NCBI GenBank assembly: GCA_947646735.1
Contig: CANTFK010000818.1
Span: 26,124 to 90,123, forward strand
Origin: Peronospora farinosa
Lineage: Eukaryota; Oomycota; Peronosporomycetes; Peronosporales; Peronosporaceae
DNA length: 64,000 nucleotides
Reading direction: 5' to 3'
Shown in pieces: positions 1 through 11,140 of this stretch. A program made the translations under genes and the position numbers. The notes beneath the pieces were generated by a model. It saw nothing but the letters and a program-made list of their open reading frames with translations, made no database searches and was not told the DNA's origin. Every line of letters begins with the position of its first letter. Positions within the stretch are counted from its first letter, which is position 1.

Positions 1-158
1 CAATGCACCACGGATATGTGCCTGTAATACTAGTACAAGGGTGAGACGTGCACGGCGGTTGGCGTCTTCGTGGACGACCTGTTGGTTACAGGGACTAAAA
101 AAGGGGCCGTGAATGAATTTTTCATGGAAATGAGCTCGCTGTCCATCAAGGACCTAGG
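1..158 (+). pseudogene. Copia reverse transcriptase fragment (5' part)
   Basis: The frame ending at the A insertion reads a Copia-type RT segment with the catalytic motif as FVDD (GVFVDDLL), followed by a stretch ending SIKDLG. It continues in the same frame after element A at 7811, so both pieces belong to one Ty1/Copia pol. Two stops (TAA, TAG) lie upstream of the FVDD motif, so this copy is dead. The element begins left of the window. Confidence 0.85.
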
Positions 159-499
159 TGTAACGGGGCTAGAACGTACCGTCACTAGCTTACACGTGCG
201 CTTGAGGAAGACTTAAGCCCGAGTATTAGGTATTAAGTAAGTTTAACTCTGATTTTTTGTTTGTTTTAATTCGTACTAATTACGAAGATTTTAGTCGTAA
301 TAAATACGACAGTGTTCCCGCCTTTCAGGAACCACACAATTTCAGGTTGATTTATCATTGGTCCATATTGGGGACTTTAGGCCCAATAATAAACCAATAA
401 TAAATTACCACGCTGTGCCCGCTATTCGGGCCCAGCACCTGCCTACATATGTAATTGTTTATTTGTGTTAATACTATATGTGTAATGTAGCCCATTACA
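159..499 (-). repeat. 3' LTR of element A
   Basis: 341 bp with TG...CA ends on the plus strand. It contains a GTTCCCGCC..GGGAAC hairpin and a GGGCCC-type palindrome shared with the D and E LTRs. The minus-strand polypurine tract (AGAAGGGGGTGG) lies directly inside it at 500-512. Confidence 0.95.
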
Positions 500-512
500 C
501 CACCCCCTTCTC

Positions 513-1829
513 ATGACAGCACTCACCAACCGTGAGTGCTCAACTGTCGAAAACCCTTCGCCCACAAACGAACAAGCAATGTCCGGAGACCCAACACCCA
601 ATCCAGCAGAACGCCCAAGATACATCAGCGGGAATGCATCAACCAGTATCATGGCGCGGCAACTCATACCTTGGTCGCTGTACGACTTGTCCGGAGCTCA
701 CGCTCCGGACTCGCTGGACATGATGCGGGACTACTTCCGCCGATTTCGAAAACTGCGCGGGAAAGGTCTTGATGGAATCGAGTATGAAGCTCTACAACGT
801 TCTTGGTGCGCCTTCATCCAACGTTGGAATCGGATGCCAATCTTGTGACTCGACTCCACGCCCAACTCATGACGAATGGCGACGACACATCGCTGAGTGT
901 CCACTCAGTGATCGCGAACGAAGTTGGATTGCGAAGTATGAGCGAAGTCTGGGCGAACGAGAAGCGCAGTTATTCGTGGTGCGCCCTGCTGGCGGCACCA
1001 CTCGCGACAGCGGAGTCGATCTCCGCGGGATCATCAGCGCAGGGCAGCGACACGTTCGCCTGCCCGTCCAGTTGCGTGATTCTCGCCTCGCAATCGTGAT
1101 ATGTATTCACCGCGACATTCTCGATCACGGCATCGATCTCGTTCGCGACATCGTTTGCGTTCGCGACATCGTTCTCGTTTTTGTCATCGTTCCCGTTTCC
1201 GACAACGTGAATCTCCTTACCGCTCTCGTTTGTCACGAGAGCGTTCGCGTGCTCGCCCGCCTTGGAATAGTCCGACTTCGTGGCTTCATACGACAGAACC
1301 ACATCTGGAACGTCACGAAGGAGCGAGGAACGTGGTTCCCATGTATCCTGCTCGGGAGGGAATCCAAGCCAACGTACTCGGTACCTACGCACGGATGGAG
1401 CCGCACGCTTCTCATGAGCCGACTGCAGTAATGGTTGTGGAGGGTCCTCTTGACCCACAATGCGGTCTACAATCCAGCGCACCTGTCCCTCCGCATCAAC
1501 AAGCGGAGGAGGGCTCTCGCGGTGGTAGAGCTGGCGTCCTGGTTGCTCAGGACGATGTTGATCAGGCCGTGAATATAGCTGCCGATGCTCGGCTGGAGGC
1601 TGAGGCTGCCAGTGAACGTGCTGCCCAGGCGGAGAAGACTTCGAGTGAGACCCGGCAGTCGAACCGTGAACTGCTCGAGCGGATAAGGATTCTGGAGCGC
1701 CAGATGCTTGGTCAGGTTCAGACGGGATCGAGACCCCGCCCCATGTCATCGGCGCGTCGAGCACGACGGGAAGGCCGTTCGACTTACGAACCCCTGAAGC
1801 CGGCGTCGGAGCCAAACCGTGAAGCGTAG
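513..1829 (+). pseudogene. Antisense ORF of the A/D/E family (zinc-finger, RS-rich, coiled-coil protein), A copy
   Basis: Plus-strand coding sequence, opposite to pol, starting at an ATG 14 bases inside the 3' LTR. Order of parts: an N-terminal domain of about 110 residues with LIPWSLYDLSG and RRFRKLRGKGLDG; a CX2CX13HX3C finger (CQSC..HIAEC, near 838-900); an arginine/serine-rich stretch (1101-1260); and a long coiled coil (1560-1740) rich in A, E, R and Q. Here it is broken into three frames: 513-848, 769-960 and 1101-1829. A 146-bp segment present in D is missing. The second half overlaps the chromodomain tail of pol. Homologous copies lie in D and E. Function unknown; Gag-like or accessory RNA-binding roles are inference only. 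Confidence 0.6.
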
Positions 1830-2442
1830 CCGGACGATATTCCTTCAGCCGCCCGACATAGAATGTCGGGTGGAGTCGCAGTGAAGAGGGGACGTCGAGT
1901 GTATAAGCGTCGCCAATTGCCTTCAGAACCTTGAATGGACCGATGAAGCGTGGCGCGAGTTCACTCGCGCTCAGATTAGTGACCGCAGAATCCCTTAAAC
2001 CTTCCGTCGATAATAATACACGGTCACCTTTCTCAAACTTGCTCATGTTCTTTCTTCCATGTTTGTCAGCGTTCTCCTTCTGTAGGTCTACAGCAGTTTG
2101 TAGTGCGTCGCGTACAAACCTGGTGATGGCTTGACGTTGGAGTATAAATTCCGACACGGCCATGTCATCAATTGGTCGCGCCGACTCAATCGGCGCGTAG
2201 TTGGCAGTAGGGGAACGCTTACCCGAAGACGGGTCAATTAATGTCTGCGCAGTCCATCGAGCTAATGGGGACGCCACGTCTGATGGCGTCAAAATGGCCG
2301 TCTTTGCCTTGAATCGTGTTACTGCATTCGCGCTCAAAATACCGTGAGGCTCACTCGATCCTTGTTTATCACCTTTATCCCCCCCCCAGAGTGGAGCCAC
2401 TAGGTGTTGTGGGTCGCCCCACGGCCAGGACAGTAGGAACAC
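970..2442 (-). pseudogene. Pol C-terminal part of element A: integrase tail and chromodomain
   Basis: The frame carries the GPY/F-like SH3 region (FIGPFKVLK, YTLDVPSSLRLHPTFYVGRLKEY), a Pro/Gln-rich linker, then a chromodomain (RYRVRWLGFPPEQDTWEPRSSL) and an acidic N/D/E repeat tail. Chromodomains of this type bind modified histone tails and steer integration to heterochromatin. It is joined to the integrase frame only across a nine-base G tract (2379-2387 on the minus strand), which here leaves the two out of frame. The tail is antisense to the plus-strand ORF. Confidence 0.8.
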
Positions 2443-4501
2443 GAGGTTGACGAGCCGAATTCACAAAAAATGGCGTCAACCCTGTTGACGCGTGTACGGC
2501 GTTGTTAAGTGCGAACTCAACGAGTGGTAAAAATGCACTCCAACTTGTAAATGACGTAGCATAACTCCGAAGAACATCTTCGAGGACTCGGTTCACGTGC
2601 TCGGTCTGTCCATCCGTTTCCGGATGGGCTGCCGTCGACATCAGCAGTTTTGTCCCGAGGAGCTCGAAAAGTGATGTCCAAAATGCGGACGTAAATCGCG
2701 GATCATGGTCCGAAACAATGTTTTCTGGAAGGCCATGATGACGGAACACCGCGTCGATGAAGTGCGCCGCGGTCTCTGCCGCGGTGACCTTAGCGTGAAC
2801 AGGCACGAGATGTGTCATCTTGCTGAATCTGTCAACAAAGACCAAGATGCCCGTTCGAGCTTGGCTATCGGGCGCAAGCCCGAAGATAAAGTCCATCGAA
2901 ACTGATCTCCAGGCCTCTGATGCAATTGGCAACGATCGCAAGGGAGCCTGTGACGATGGAGATGGCTTCACACGCTGGCATATTTCGCACGTTCGGATCC
3001 AGTTGCGTACCCACTTATACATGTGGGGCCAGAAGAAGTCTCGAGACACAGCCGCGAAAGTCTTTTCGCGGCCTAAATGGCCGCCAGCAGGAGCATCGTG
3101 ATACTCGTGAATGATTCTTGCACGCAAATCCATGTCGTTGGCAATCACCGTGCGAGGAGCATCGAATTGGTCGATGCTATACAGAAGCAAATCGCCATCT
3201 AAACTGTATCGATGAATATGGTCGCGCTTGGTACGGGATAATGCTCCCAGTGCAGCATCGCTGGGAGCACGCAGATACTCGATAATGTCTGCATAATCTG
3301 AGTCACCCTTGTACGCTGCAACGATCTCATCAAATAAACACGGCTCGGGTGTAACCCGAGTTAAGTTCAGCGATACACACATTGCACATCGGTCATCATC
3401 GTCCTCGTCATCAGTAGCCTGGCGACTCAGAGCAGTCCGAGGATCGTAGTCGGGACGTCGTGACAAGGCGTCAGCGAGAATATTGGTCTTGCCTGGCTTG
3501 TAATGCACGACGAAGTTGTACTCAGAGAAGAATGAGAGCCATCGTGCCATCCGTTGGGACAGGTGTGGGCTCTTCATCGCTGTGCGCAGCGATGCATGAT
3601 CGGTGTACAAAGCAAACGTACTTTCACCAAGGAGATGCACGCGAAACTTGATGAGTGCATAGCGCATCGCTAATAACTCCTTGTCGTGAACCGGATAGTT
3701 CTTCTCAGCTGGCTTCATCTGTCGCGACTGATAACTCACGACTCGTTCACGGCCCTCATCATCAAATTGCATGAGGGCACAACCGATTGCAAAATCACTG
3801 GCGTCGCAAACCACGTGGAACGGCTTGGAATCGTCTGGTAGGACCAGGACTGGCGCTGACGCTAGGCTCTTCTTTACTGCTTCGAAGGCTGCTTGGTGCT
3901 CGGGACGCCACAACCACGTGGCGTCTTTCTTCAAGAGTGACGACAAAGGCTGGATAGAACCAGCATAATCCTTCGTATACTTGTGCAAATAATTAGCCAA
4001 GCCGAGCCACTGGCGCAACTCCGTAGGGTTCTTGGATGTGGGCCAAGAACAGATGGACGACACCTTCTCTGGATCAGCTCGAACTCCCGATTTACTCACA
4101 TAGCAACCTAACACCGGAATCTCCGGTGCACAAAAGACACACTTCTTGAGATTCGCGTACAACTTGTTGTCCCGCATAACTTGAAACACTTGCTTCAGGT
4201 GTTGAAGGTGAACTTGGACATCGTTGAGGTTGCCCTCGGCGCGACTATGGACGAAGATATCGTCAAAATAACTTGGGGCAAAGTTCCGAAGAGGTCTCAA
4301 CACTTGAGACACCATGCGATTGAAAGTGGCCGGAGCGTTCTTCAACCCTTGTGGCATTACCAGCCACTCCCATAACATGCCACTCGGGGTGCTCACCGCG
4401 GTGAGTGGGATATCGCTCGGGCGCATCAAAATCTGGTAAAAGCCATCGGTCAAGTCGATGGCACTGAAGATGACACTACCTGACATGGAATTCAGCACCA
4501 T
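2375..4501 (-). pseudogene. RT, RNase H and integrase of element A
   Basis: Domain order: RT palm from [13 protein letters not shown] through [12 protein letters not shown] and the catalytic [10 protein letters not shown]; RNase H ([20 protein letters not shown]); the tether [15 protein letters not shown] segment with [11 protein letters not shown]; integrase HHCC finger ([22 protein letters not shown]); and DDE core ([24 protein letters not shown]). Compared with D and E, the DRDPRF motif is DHDPRF. The upstream RT N-terminus is in another frame, because of the same one-base lesion found in D and E. Confidence 0.9.
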
Positions 4502-5241
4502 GTCCTTCCTGGGAATTGGCGTTGCGCAGGAATAGTGGCATCATTCAACTTATTGAACGCATGCACTATCCGCCAGCCTCCCGTAGCCTTCTTCACGCAG
4601 AAGGTTGGACTCGAATGTGGTGAGATACTCTCCCGCACGTGACCCGCTTTGCGGCGGCCTTCAAAGAATGCGTCAATAGCTTCGACTTGATCTCGAGGCA
4701 ACGGCCACTGCCGTGTCACACAATACTTCGACCCTGGCACGAGATCAATCTCGTGCCGAACACCGCGATCCGCAGGAAGTTCAGCCGGGATCTTGTCCGG
4801 GAACACGTCTGCATACTCACGAGCAATGTCGTAGACGGGGTTACCAGACTCTCGCAGGGCCTCCCATGACTGTGATGCAAACCTTTCTTCACGCGCAGAC
4901 TTCGGCTCAGCGCTTTGAGGACGCGCCATATGCTCCTCGTTTGCCACGGTAACCACCTCGTTGGTGATTAGACGCACTTGTTCCACAGTGCCTCCCTTAA
5001 GGTCACGTAGGAAATGCTTCCAGGAGAGCCCTGGAAGACTTGTAATGGAAGACGCATTACGAGGAGGACTCTCGACCTCGATATATTGGCGCCTTTGTGG
5101 ACTCCCTTCCACGTACACGATAGCGTGGACACATTCCAACGCTAAATTCTCGGTGCTGTTGTCCCCATCGTGCTTCGAGTCACTACTCGAAGCTGGCGAA
5201 CCGCAGTCAGGTGATAAACCATCACCCCCCCCTCTAGGCAC
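4492..5241 (-). pseudogene. RT N-terminal segment of element A
   Basis: Reads [30 protein letters not shown] and [25 protein letters not shown], the fingers region of Gypsy RT. It ends in a frameshift at GCGCAACGCC (about 4530), just before the conserved PIPRKD segment. It overlaps the protease frame and connects to it at a G8 tract (5225-5232), where one more G would fuse the two. Confidence 0.85.
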
Positions 5242-6370
5242 TGGATGTCGTCATCCAAGATGCCGGAAAAACTGGACGGGAGTACCCCAAACTCGACCGT
5301 CGACACTTGATGCGGGAGCTCCTGCTCGGCCGCCGTAAACCCGCGTGGGAGCCCCTGCTCAACCACAGTATGCCCATGTGGGAACCTCGGTTCGACCACA
5401 GTGGGTGATGATGGGAACCCCGGTTCGACCATCATGCTCTCGCGTGGGGACTCCTGTCCGTCCACGTTGTACTCGTGTGGGAGCCCCTGCTCGACCACAA
5501 TATGCCCATGTGGGAACCTCGGTTCGATCACAGTGGGTGATGATGGGAACCCCGGTTCGACCATCATGCTCTCGCGTGAGGACTCCTGTCCGTCTACGTC
5601 ACACTCGCTGGCGAGCTCTTGCTCGTCGCCACAATGCCCTTGTGGGAGCCCCTGCTCGACCACAATAGGTGCAGATGGGAACCCCGGTTCAACCACTGCA
5701 TTCACGTGCGGGAACCCCTGTTCGACCGCGTCGTCCTCGTCGTCCTCTTCGCTCTGTAGCGAGGAGTCACTGTCACTTGTGTCCCGAAGAACAGCACAAG
5801 CAGTGCAGAGAGGGCCATCGCTTGCTCTGTGCACCGCCAACGTCGTGGAATCGCGATCCACGACTGTGACGTTTGGCCAGTCACTTGGAGATACCAAGAG
5901 ATGGGTAAACACTTCACTGACATCGAACTTGCGTCGACGTCTCACTGATCTGGCTAACCAGTCGATCTGGGGCTTATAACGTGCCAACCATGGCATGCCC
6001 AGTATGCAATCGAATGCATAATTCATCGCGATCACCAAGAAATCATCATTACTGCGAAAGCCATCAAACGTATACGGCAACGACACTTCGCGCCGCGATA
6101 CGCGGTGTGGTTTCCCGTCAGCCAACTTGACGACGACTTGGCCAGGTCCCTCACGGACCTGAATGCTGGGAGGCAGCATCGACAAACAAGATTCACGAAA
6201 GAAATTGTTTGTTGCTCCTGAGTCCAGGAGTGCTCGCAGAGGTCGCCGGACGCCGGCGACATGTAAACTGACAATAATCAGACGTGAATCACCACTCGTA
6301 GTGGTGGCATTTAACCGTGCGCGTAGCGCAGGAGGACTGGAAGGTTGGGCTGCCACCGGGGGACCCGGAC
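5142..6370 (-). pseudogene. Aspartic protease and repeat-rich linker of element A
   Basis: Retropepsin-type protease with the catalytic triad as [11 protein letters not shown] and the later [16 protein letters not shown] motif. The C-terminal half is a long linker of short VEPGFP/VEQGLP repeats, including a 44-residue unit repeated twice. A has one fewer repeat (the [10 protein letters not shown] unit) than D and E. The frame is reached from gag by a -1 shift. In A a TAG (TGG in D and E) lies just after the frameshift hairpin, so no Gag-Pro fusion can form. Confidence 0.85.
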
Positions 6371-6379
6371 CTCCGTTCT

Positions 6380-6422
6380 AACCAGTAGGGCGCCCTGCAC
6401 CTACTGGTCCCGACCGTTTTTT
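6380..6422 (-). promoter_or_regulatory. -1 ribosomal frameshift signal between gag and protease (element A)
   Basis: Minus-strand slippery heptamer A AAA AAC (6416-6422) lies in gag phase. It is followed by a 7-nt spacer and a 9-bp stem (ACCAGTAGG pairing with CCTACTGGT, 10-nt loop). The gag TAG lies inside the stem. The same signal occurs in D and E. Confidence 0.75.
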
Positions 6423-7433
6423 GGACGTGCGGCCGGTACAGCACCCTCATGATGGGCGTCCACTACTTGCACCGATAATGGGGCTGGCGCACGGCACTCT
6501 GCCGCGCGATGTCCTGGCTTGAGACAACGAAAGCAAACCATTGGACGCCCGGTGCGAGCGTCACCTTTATGATGAAAGACACGTCGCCGGTCACCCGACG
6601 ACTCAATCACGTCGATCTCCATAGGTTCTGGACCAGAAGGCCGGGGAACGCTGACGACCGAGGGTTTGGCATATGCCTTTGTGACCCTAAAGTCTTCACG
6701 GAGTGCGATGGCGAATGCCTCCTCCAATGTGGCAGGCTCGGCGCGCTCCAGCGATAAGCGGGTCTGCCCCTCACGCATACCATCCACAAAGACATTCACC
6801 TGTGTGTACATGTCCATGGGGTGCGTGATAATACACGACGCCAGATGCCTAGCCATCTGTACGTAGTCGCGCATCGCCATTTTACCCTGTCGCATCGACA
6901 GGAATCTTGATCGCACCAGTTTCTCCTCTTGTGGTGGCTCGAAGGCAAGACGGAGATCGTCCTGGATGGTATCCAAGGTGGGAAATGCGTGCTCGTCCAC
7001 AACGAGTTTACCAAGGGCCCACTCCTTGGCCTTCCCGGTGAGGCGGGAAAGAAGAAAGTTGACCTTCGCCTGTGGAGCCTCAAGAAGTCTCGAGGCGATG
7101 GCGATATCAACTTCTCGGAACCACCGGTTCAGCGATAACCGGTCCTTACCTTCTCCAGAGTAGGAGGAGGTTTATCTTCACGGCCTCATTACGTGAAGGG
7201 CGCGAGGGAGTTAAGCCTCGCCGGTTGGATTCGGCGAGCTCGCGTGCCATAAACTCATGTATGGCGAGACGTTGCGCGTCAGGGGTCGCTGATCTCATCA
7301 GCGACGCGACGAATGCCTCTCCCGATATCGCCGCGAGGCGATTAAGGGCATCCCACTCAACACCAGTAAGATGGGGGAAGGTCGCGTGCTCCAGAAATAA
7401 ATCTGGAGCGTCAAAGTACGACGATTCGCTCAT
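6401..7433 (-). pseudogene. Gag of element A
   Basis: Capsid/nucleocapsid polyprotein: N-terminal [18 protein letters not shown], a retrotransposon-gag core ([31 protein letters not shown]) and one CX2CX4HX4C zinc knuckle ([14 protein letters not shown]) that is intact in this copy, unlike D and E. A frameshift near 7155 (a small deletion compared with D) splits the ORF. The start ATG is at 7433; the upstream ATG used in D has been lost. Confidence 0.85.
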
Positions 7434-7444
7434 GGCATAGGAAG

Positions 7445-7462
7445 GACTACAAAGTGCTACCG
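7445..7462 (-). other. Primer-binding site of element A
   Basis: Directly inside the 5' LTR the minus strand reads CGGTAGCACTTTGTAGTCC. D, E, B and H have TGGTAGCACT at the same place, which matches the UGCUACCA 3' end usual for initiator tRNA-Met. The first base is mutated in A. Confidence 0.6.
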
Positions 7463-7464
7463 GG

Positions 7465-7805
7465 TGTAACGGGGCTAGAACGTACCGTCACTAGCTTACA
7501 CGCGCGCTCGAGGAAGACTCAAGCCCAAGTATTAGGTATTAAGTAAGTTTAACTCTGATTTTTTGTTTGTTTTAATTCGTACTAATTACGAAGATTTTAG
7601 TCGTAATAAATACGAGAGTGTTCCCGCCTTTCGGGAACCACACAATTTCAGGTTGATTTATCATTGGTCCATATTGGGGACTTTAGGCCCAATAATAAAC
7701 CAATAATAAATTACCACGCTGTGCCCGCTATTCGGGCCCAGCACCTGCCTACATATGTAATTGTTTATTTGTGTTAATGCTATATGTGTAATGTAGCCCA
7801 TTACA
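7465..7805 (-). repeat. 5' LTR of element A
   Basis: 341 bp, same ends as the copy at 159-499. About seven substitutions separate the two. The flanking CTAGG at 7806-7810 is the target duplication. Confidence 0.95.
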
Positions 7806-8669
7806 CTAGGCGTCGTCAACAGGTTTCTTGGTTTACGAATCGAATTGAACGACGTGATAGGATACGCTCTGGACCAAGAAGTCATGATCGACCTCCTGTT
7901 GAAGGAGTTCGGACTGAATTCAGCTAATGGGGTGAGGACCCCAATCGGGGACGAGTGCAATGCAGAAGACGAGTACACTGTGGAATGCCTTCCTGCGAAG
8001 AGTGCAAAGGGCTAGCCAAGTGTGAAGTTGTTCCAGTCGCTGGTTGGGAGCCTGTTGTGGATAGCAAGGCGCACGCGTCATGATATCTTCTTTGCTGTTC
8101 ACAAGGAAACTAGGCAGACACACAAGCCTACGACAAAGGACTGGAAGATCGCAAAACGTATTGCAAGAAACTTGAAGATGTCGAAGGGCTTGAAGTTGCA
8201 CCTCAATGGTGTCGGAACTACATCCAATGATGTTCGGGTCGAATGCTGGAGCGATGCCGATTTCGCTGCCGACAAGTCTGATCGCAAGTCATTCTCTGGT
8301 TGTGTATTCACTATGGACGGAGCCGTCGTGATGTGGACGTGCAAAAAGCAGTCCGGGGTGTCGTTGAGCACGATGGAAGCGGAGTTCATCTCTGCGTCAC
8401 AAGCGGGACGTGAATTGCTGGGTCTACGGGAACTACTCGGCGAATTGAAGCTGAAGATAAGCGAGCCCATGCCGATGTGGGTTGACAACCAAGCGGCAAT
8501 CAAGCAACTCGAGTCCGAGAAGTGTACCTCAAGCGCGAAGCATGTGGACATCCGTTTCGAGTTCATACTCCACCTTGTGCGTGAAGGTGTCGTGCAACCA
8601 AGACTTATGAAGTCTGAGGACATGATGGCGGACATGTTGACCAAGGCGTTACCAACACCAAGAATATAA
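7806..8669 (+). pseudogene. Copia RT C-terminus and RNase H (3' part)
   Basis: Continues the interrupted Copia pol: VVNRFLGLRIELND and a KLFQSLVGSLLWIAR segment, then RNase H with WSDADFAADK, GCVFTMDGAVVMW, STMEAEFISAS, a WVDNQAAIKQLES segment, KHVDIRFEFI and a DMLTKALP end typical of Copia. One in-frame TAG at 8013-8015 (before PSVKLFQ) breaks it. The stop at 8669 matches the usual end of Copia pol. Confidence 0.9.
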
Positions 8670-8723
8670 GACCTGCGAACGATGTTCAAGTTGAAGAATA
8701 TCCAGGATGAAGTCGAGGAGGAG

Positions 8724-8869
8724 TGTTAAAAACGATCGTTTTTTGACAGGTTGCAAGGTGTTGAAGGCAAGGGCTATACCCTGTGCCCGGTAAGTTGCGA
8801 CCGCACCCGAATTGGCTAATGTTGTGACATCTTAACATATGTGGCGAAGCGGGATAGACGAAGACTACA
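8724..8869 (+). repeat. 3' LTR of the Copia element, first part
   Basis: A purine tract GAGGAGGAG (8715-8723) is followed by TGTTAAAAACGATCG, the expected LTR start position after pol. The LTR is cut by element B and resumes at 16672. No second copy is in the window, so the start is inferred from position and TG. Confidence 0.6.
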
Positions 8870-8870
8870 G

Positions 8871-9475
8871 ACTAGACGGGCACTTCTATGAAGTTGCCTC
8901 GTACTACGAGCACACACCTTATGCACAAGCGAGGAAGCGGTTATACCGTCTTACCTTCGCGTGCGAGGGTGGTTGGGAGGTTGGTCGACTGCTTAAGCAG
9001 TCGTACCACCAGTTGCCTCTCGCTAAAGCAAGAGTGCAACGAACTTCTTAACACTTAGAACACCGACGTCACGCAGAAGTCTTTCAACTTCTCGTGCGTG
9101 GTGTTTCTGTTTAAGCAAATTCAAGACTGAGATATATTTAATTAATTATAACTAAATATATGTTTAACTACTGATTGGCTATATATATATATATATATAG
9201 ATCGGATACGCGACTCTTTAGAAGCGTATCCTGTTGCATGATCTTAAATCTAGATTTAAGATCGCAACTGACGTCCTTCTGAGACGTCGTGATGCCTAGC
9301 TTCAACTAGCGTCATCCCTTCTCATGTGAATCCATCAATGGATATCACATTCACGAGGGTGGATCACATTTGTGTGTCGCACCCAAGTGACTGGTCAAAA
9401 GTAATCATGGATACTTTTAGACCAAACATTAAGTATATTACTTAATGTTTACGTGTAACTAGGTACCCTGTTACA
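8871..9475 (-). repeat. 3' LTR of element B
   Basis: About 605 bp ending TGTTACA, with a (TA)n tract at about 9181-9198. The first bases read ACTAGACGGG where the right LTR reads TGTAGACGGG. Confidence 0.92.
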
Positions 9476-9580
9476 CCATTCCCGTTTTAGAACGATTTTT
9501 ACATTTTATAAAACATCGCCTAAGAGACAGAGATACTGGCGAGCCGTTTATAAACGCGCCGCTTTAGTCTTTCAGTACTC

Positions 9581-11025
9581 ATGCCACCGAAACGTGGTAA
9601 GGCTGATGGGTCGCCTGCAAAGGCACCCATGCAGTCCAGCACTAAGCGCACGCGCCGCGATTTATCGCAGCCGTCGCAAAGTGCGTCAGGCACTGGGGTG
9701 GATCTTCCATCTTACGATAATGTGGATGAAGATCCATCTCTCATTGTTGACTACAATGAGACCACACCACTGCCATCACCCTAAAGTGGCGATGAGCATA
9801 GTGCATTGATGGGACATATGTCCCCATCATTTGAGGCACCCGTCCTTGAGGAAGCTTCTATGCTTCCTGCAAGTGAAGGTAAGGCCTCGTCGCCTGCGTC
9901 TACGAGCGCAGCGACTAAGACTGAGCGCGCTACTTCGAAAGGAGTAGTCGCGACTCAATCAGATGTGACTCCTCATGCTGATGTCTTGACAATCCATAAT
10001 GGATAGTCAGACTCAGGTGAGTGTTGCTTAAAGCTCCACCAAGTACACCTTCGGCCTCACTAGCCCGCCGTCGCGAGGGCGGCTACGTGAGTGGTGGCTT
10101 GCAACCAATGCCACCTCCATCTGAGTGGATGCACCTAGATGGGTCTAGCGCATCGCTTTTGCAGCGTGCCACTATAGACGCTCATAAATTCTATAGCGTC
10201 TTTCCTTTGTGGAAAAAGCAGGGCAAAGCACTTGGTCGTGCTTTCCCAATTCCAGTCGTGCTGCGTTCTAACGAAACATCCGACGACTATGAAGCTGAAC
10301 TTCGGCGCCGTGTTACCTTGCATGAAGATGCAACGAAACAGCGGTCGCAGCGAATCAGCTTCGCCATGAAGCGTGCGCATGAAATTATGGGCGGTAAGCG
10401 ACCCCCAATTAATTCTCGCCACGCTTCTTCTGCTAGTCCTTCCGGACCTAGCAGAAAGAAGACAGCTGGTGCTGCTTCACATAAGCAGCCACCAGCCCAG
10501 GCACGTCAACGCGCAAAGCGTCCACAGGCTCCCACGAGTCAAAGCTCGTTGGGTAACCCTTCCACTGGACAAGGATTTGGAGCTTTCGCTTTACAAACCG
10601 GTGGGCCAACAGCCTTCCAACAAGGAAGCGCGTGTTCCCTTCCGTGTCCATCAACACAGGTGGCGCCCGATAGGAGCGGCGATTAAGCCCACCTAATCGC
10701 GGCTGCCTACCCTGCTGCTGTTCAGTCGCAGGCTGAGTCTGCTGCGCTGAAGAGACAGGTGACAGATCTCGAGAGCCAAGTCTCGCGACTGACTTTGGAT
10801 CTGCGCGATGTGAGGACGAGGGACCGTCAGAGGTATGACCGCCTGAAGATCCGTTTGGACATCTTAGAGCGACTGGTGATGAGAGACCCGCGTCAAGCGC
10901 GGAGTCCTCCTCGATCGCCGAGTCCTCTATCGCCTCGTTCGTATACGAGGAGCCTCTCGGCTTCCTCGTCGCCCGATCGGTCGCGACGCTCGACTCACAG
11001 TCGGCGTCACCATCGGTCTCGTTAG
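9581..11025 (+). pseudogene. Antisense ORF of element B (basic N-terminus, coiled coil, RS-rich tail)
   Basis: Plus-strand coding series opposite to pol, starting about 105 bases inside the 3' LTR with ATG at 9581 (MPPKRGKADG). It runs 9581-9784, a TAA, then 9806-10006 in the same frame. A shift leads to 10021-10686, which carries a compact segment (SEWMHLDGSS, DAHKFYSVFPLWKKQGKALG, DDYEAELRRRVTLHEDA). Last is 10759-11025, a coiled coil (LESQVSRLTLDLRDVRTRD) and an RS-rich end. No sequence similarity to the A/D/E antisense protein is visible, but position, direction and domain style match. The last part overlaps the chromodomain linker of pol. Confidence 0.5.
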
Positions 11026-11140
11026 ACCGATGCGGATATGTGATCTCTTCTGGATCAACATACCGTTTCAGACGACCCACGTAAAATACGGGGTACGTCT
11101 TCATATACGGTGGGAGTGAGCCTATAATTGAGTTCTCCAC
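10448..11140 (-). pseudogene. Chromodomain tail of element B pol
   Basis: Begins with the integrase C-terminal YPVFYVGRLKRYVD segment, then an S/T/E-rich linker. It ends with a chromodomain (RFLVGRLLAHRFVKRKLQILVQWKGY, SFDSWEPVDAL). The integrase frame at 11055-12293 is offset by a frameshift near 11150. Confidence 0.8.

Larger units (their letters stand above)
159..7805 (-). mobile_element. Gypsy element A (chromodomain LTR retrotransposon), complete but defective
   Basis: Two 341-bp LTRs (159-499 and 7465-7805), starting TGTAACGGGG and ending CCCATTACA on the plus strand, enclose minus-strand gag, protease, RT/RNase H, integrase and chromodomain. The 5-bp target duplication CTAGG (154-158 and 7806-7810) is perfect, and removing the element restores the Copia reading frame. 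The LTRs differ at about 7 positions by eye (about 2 percent), so A is older than D and E. A has a gag frameshift, a TAG early in the protease frame and further shifts in pol. Confidence 0.95.

Noticed and set aside
443..667. Minus ORF next to the A LTR
   Set aside because: Mirror of the antisense ORF and LTR; no motif, not in pol frame.
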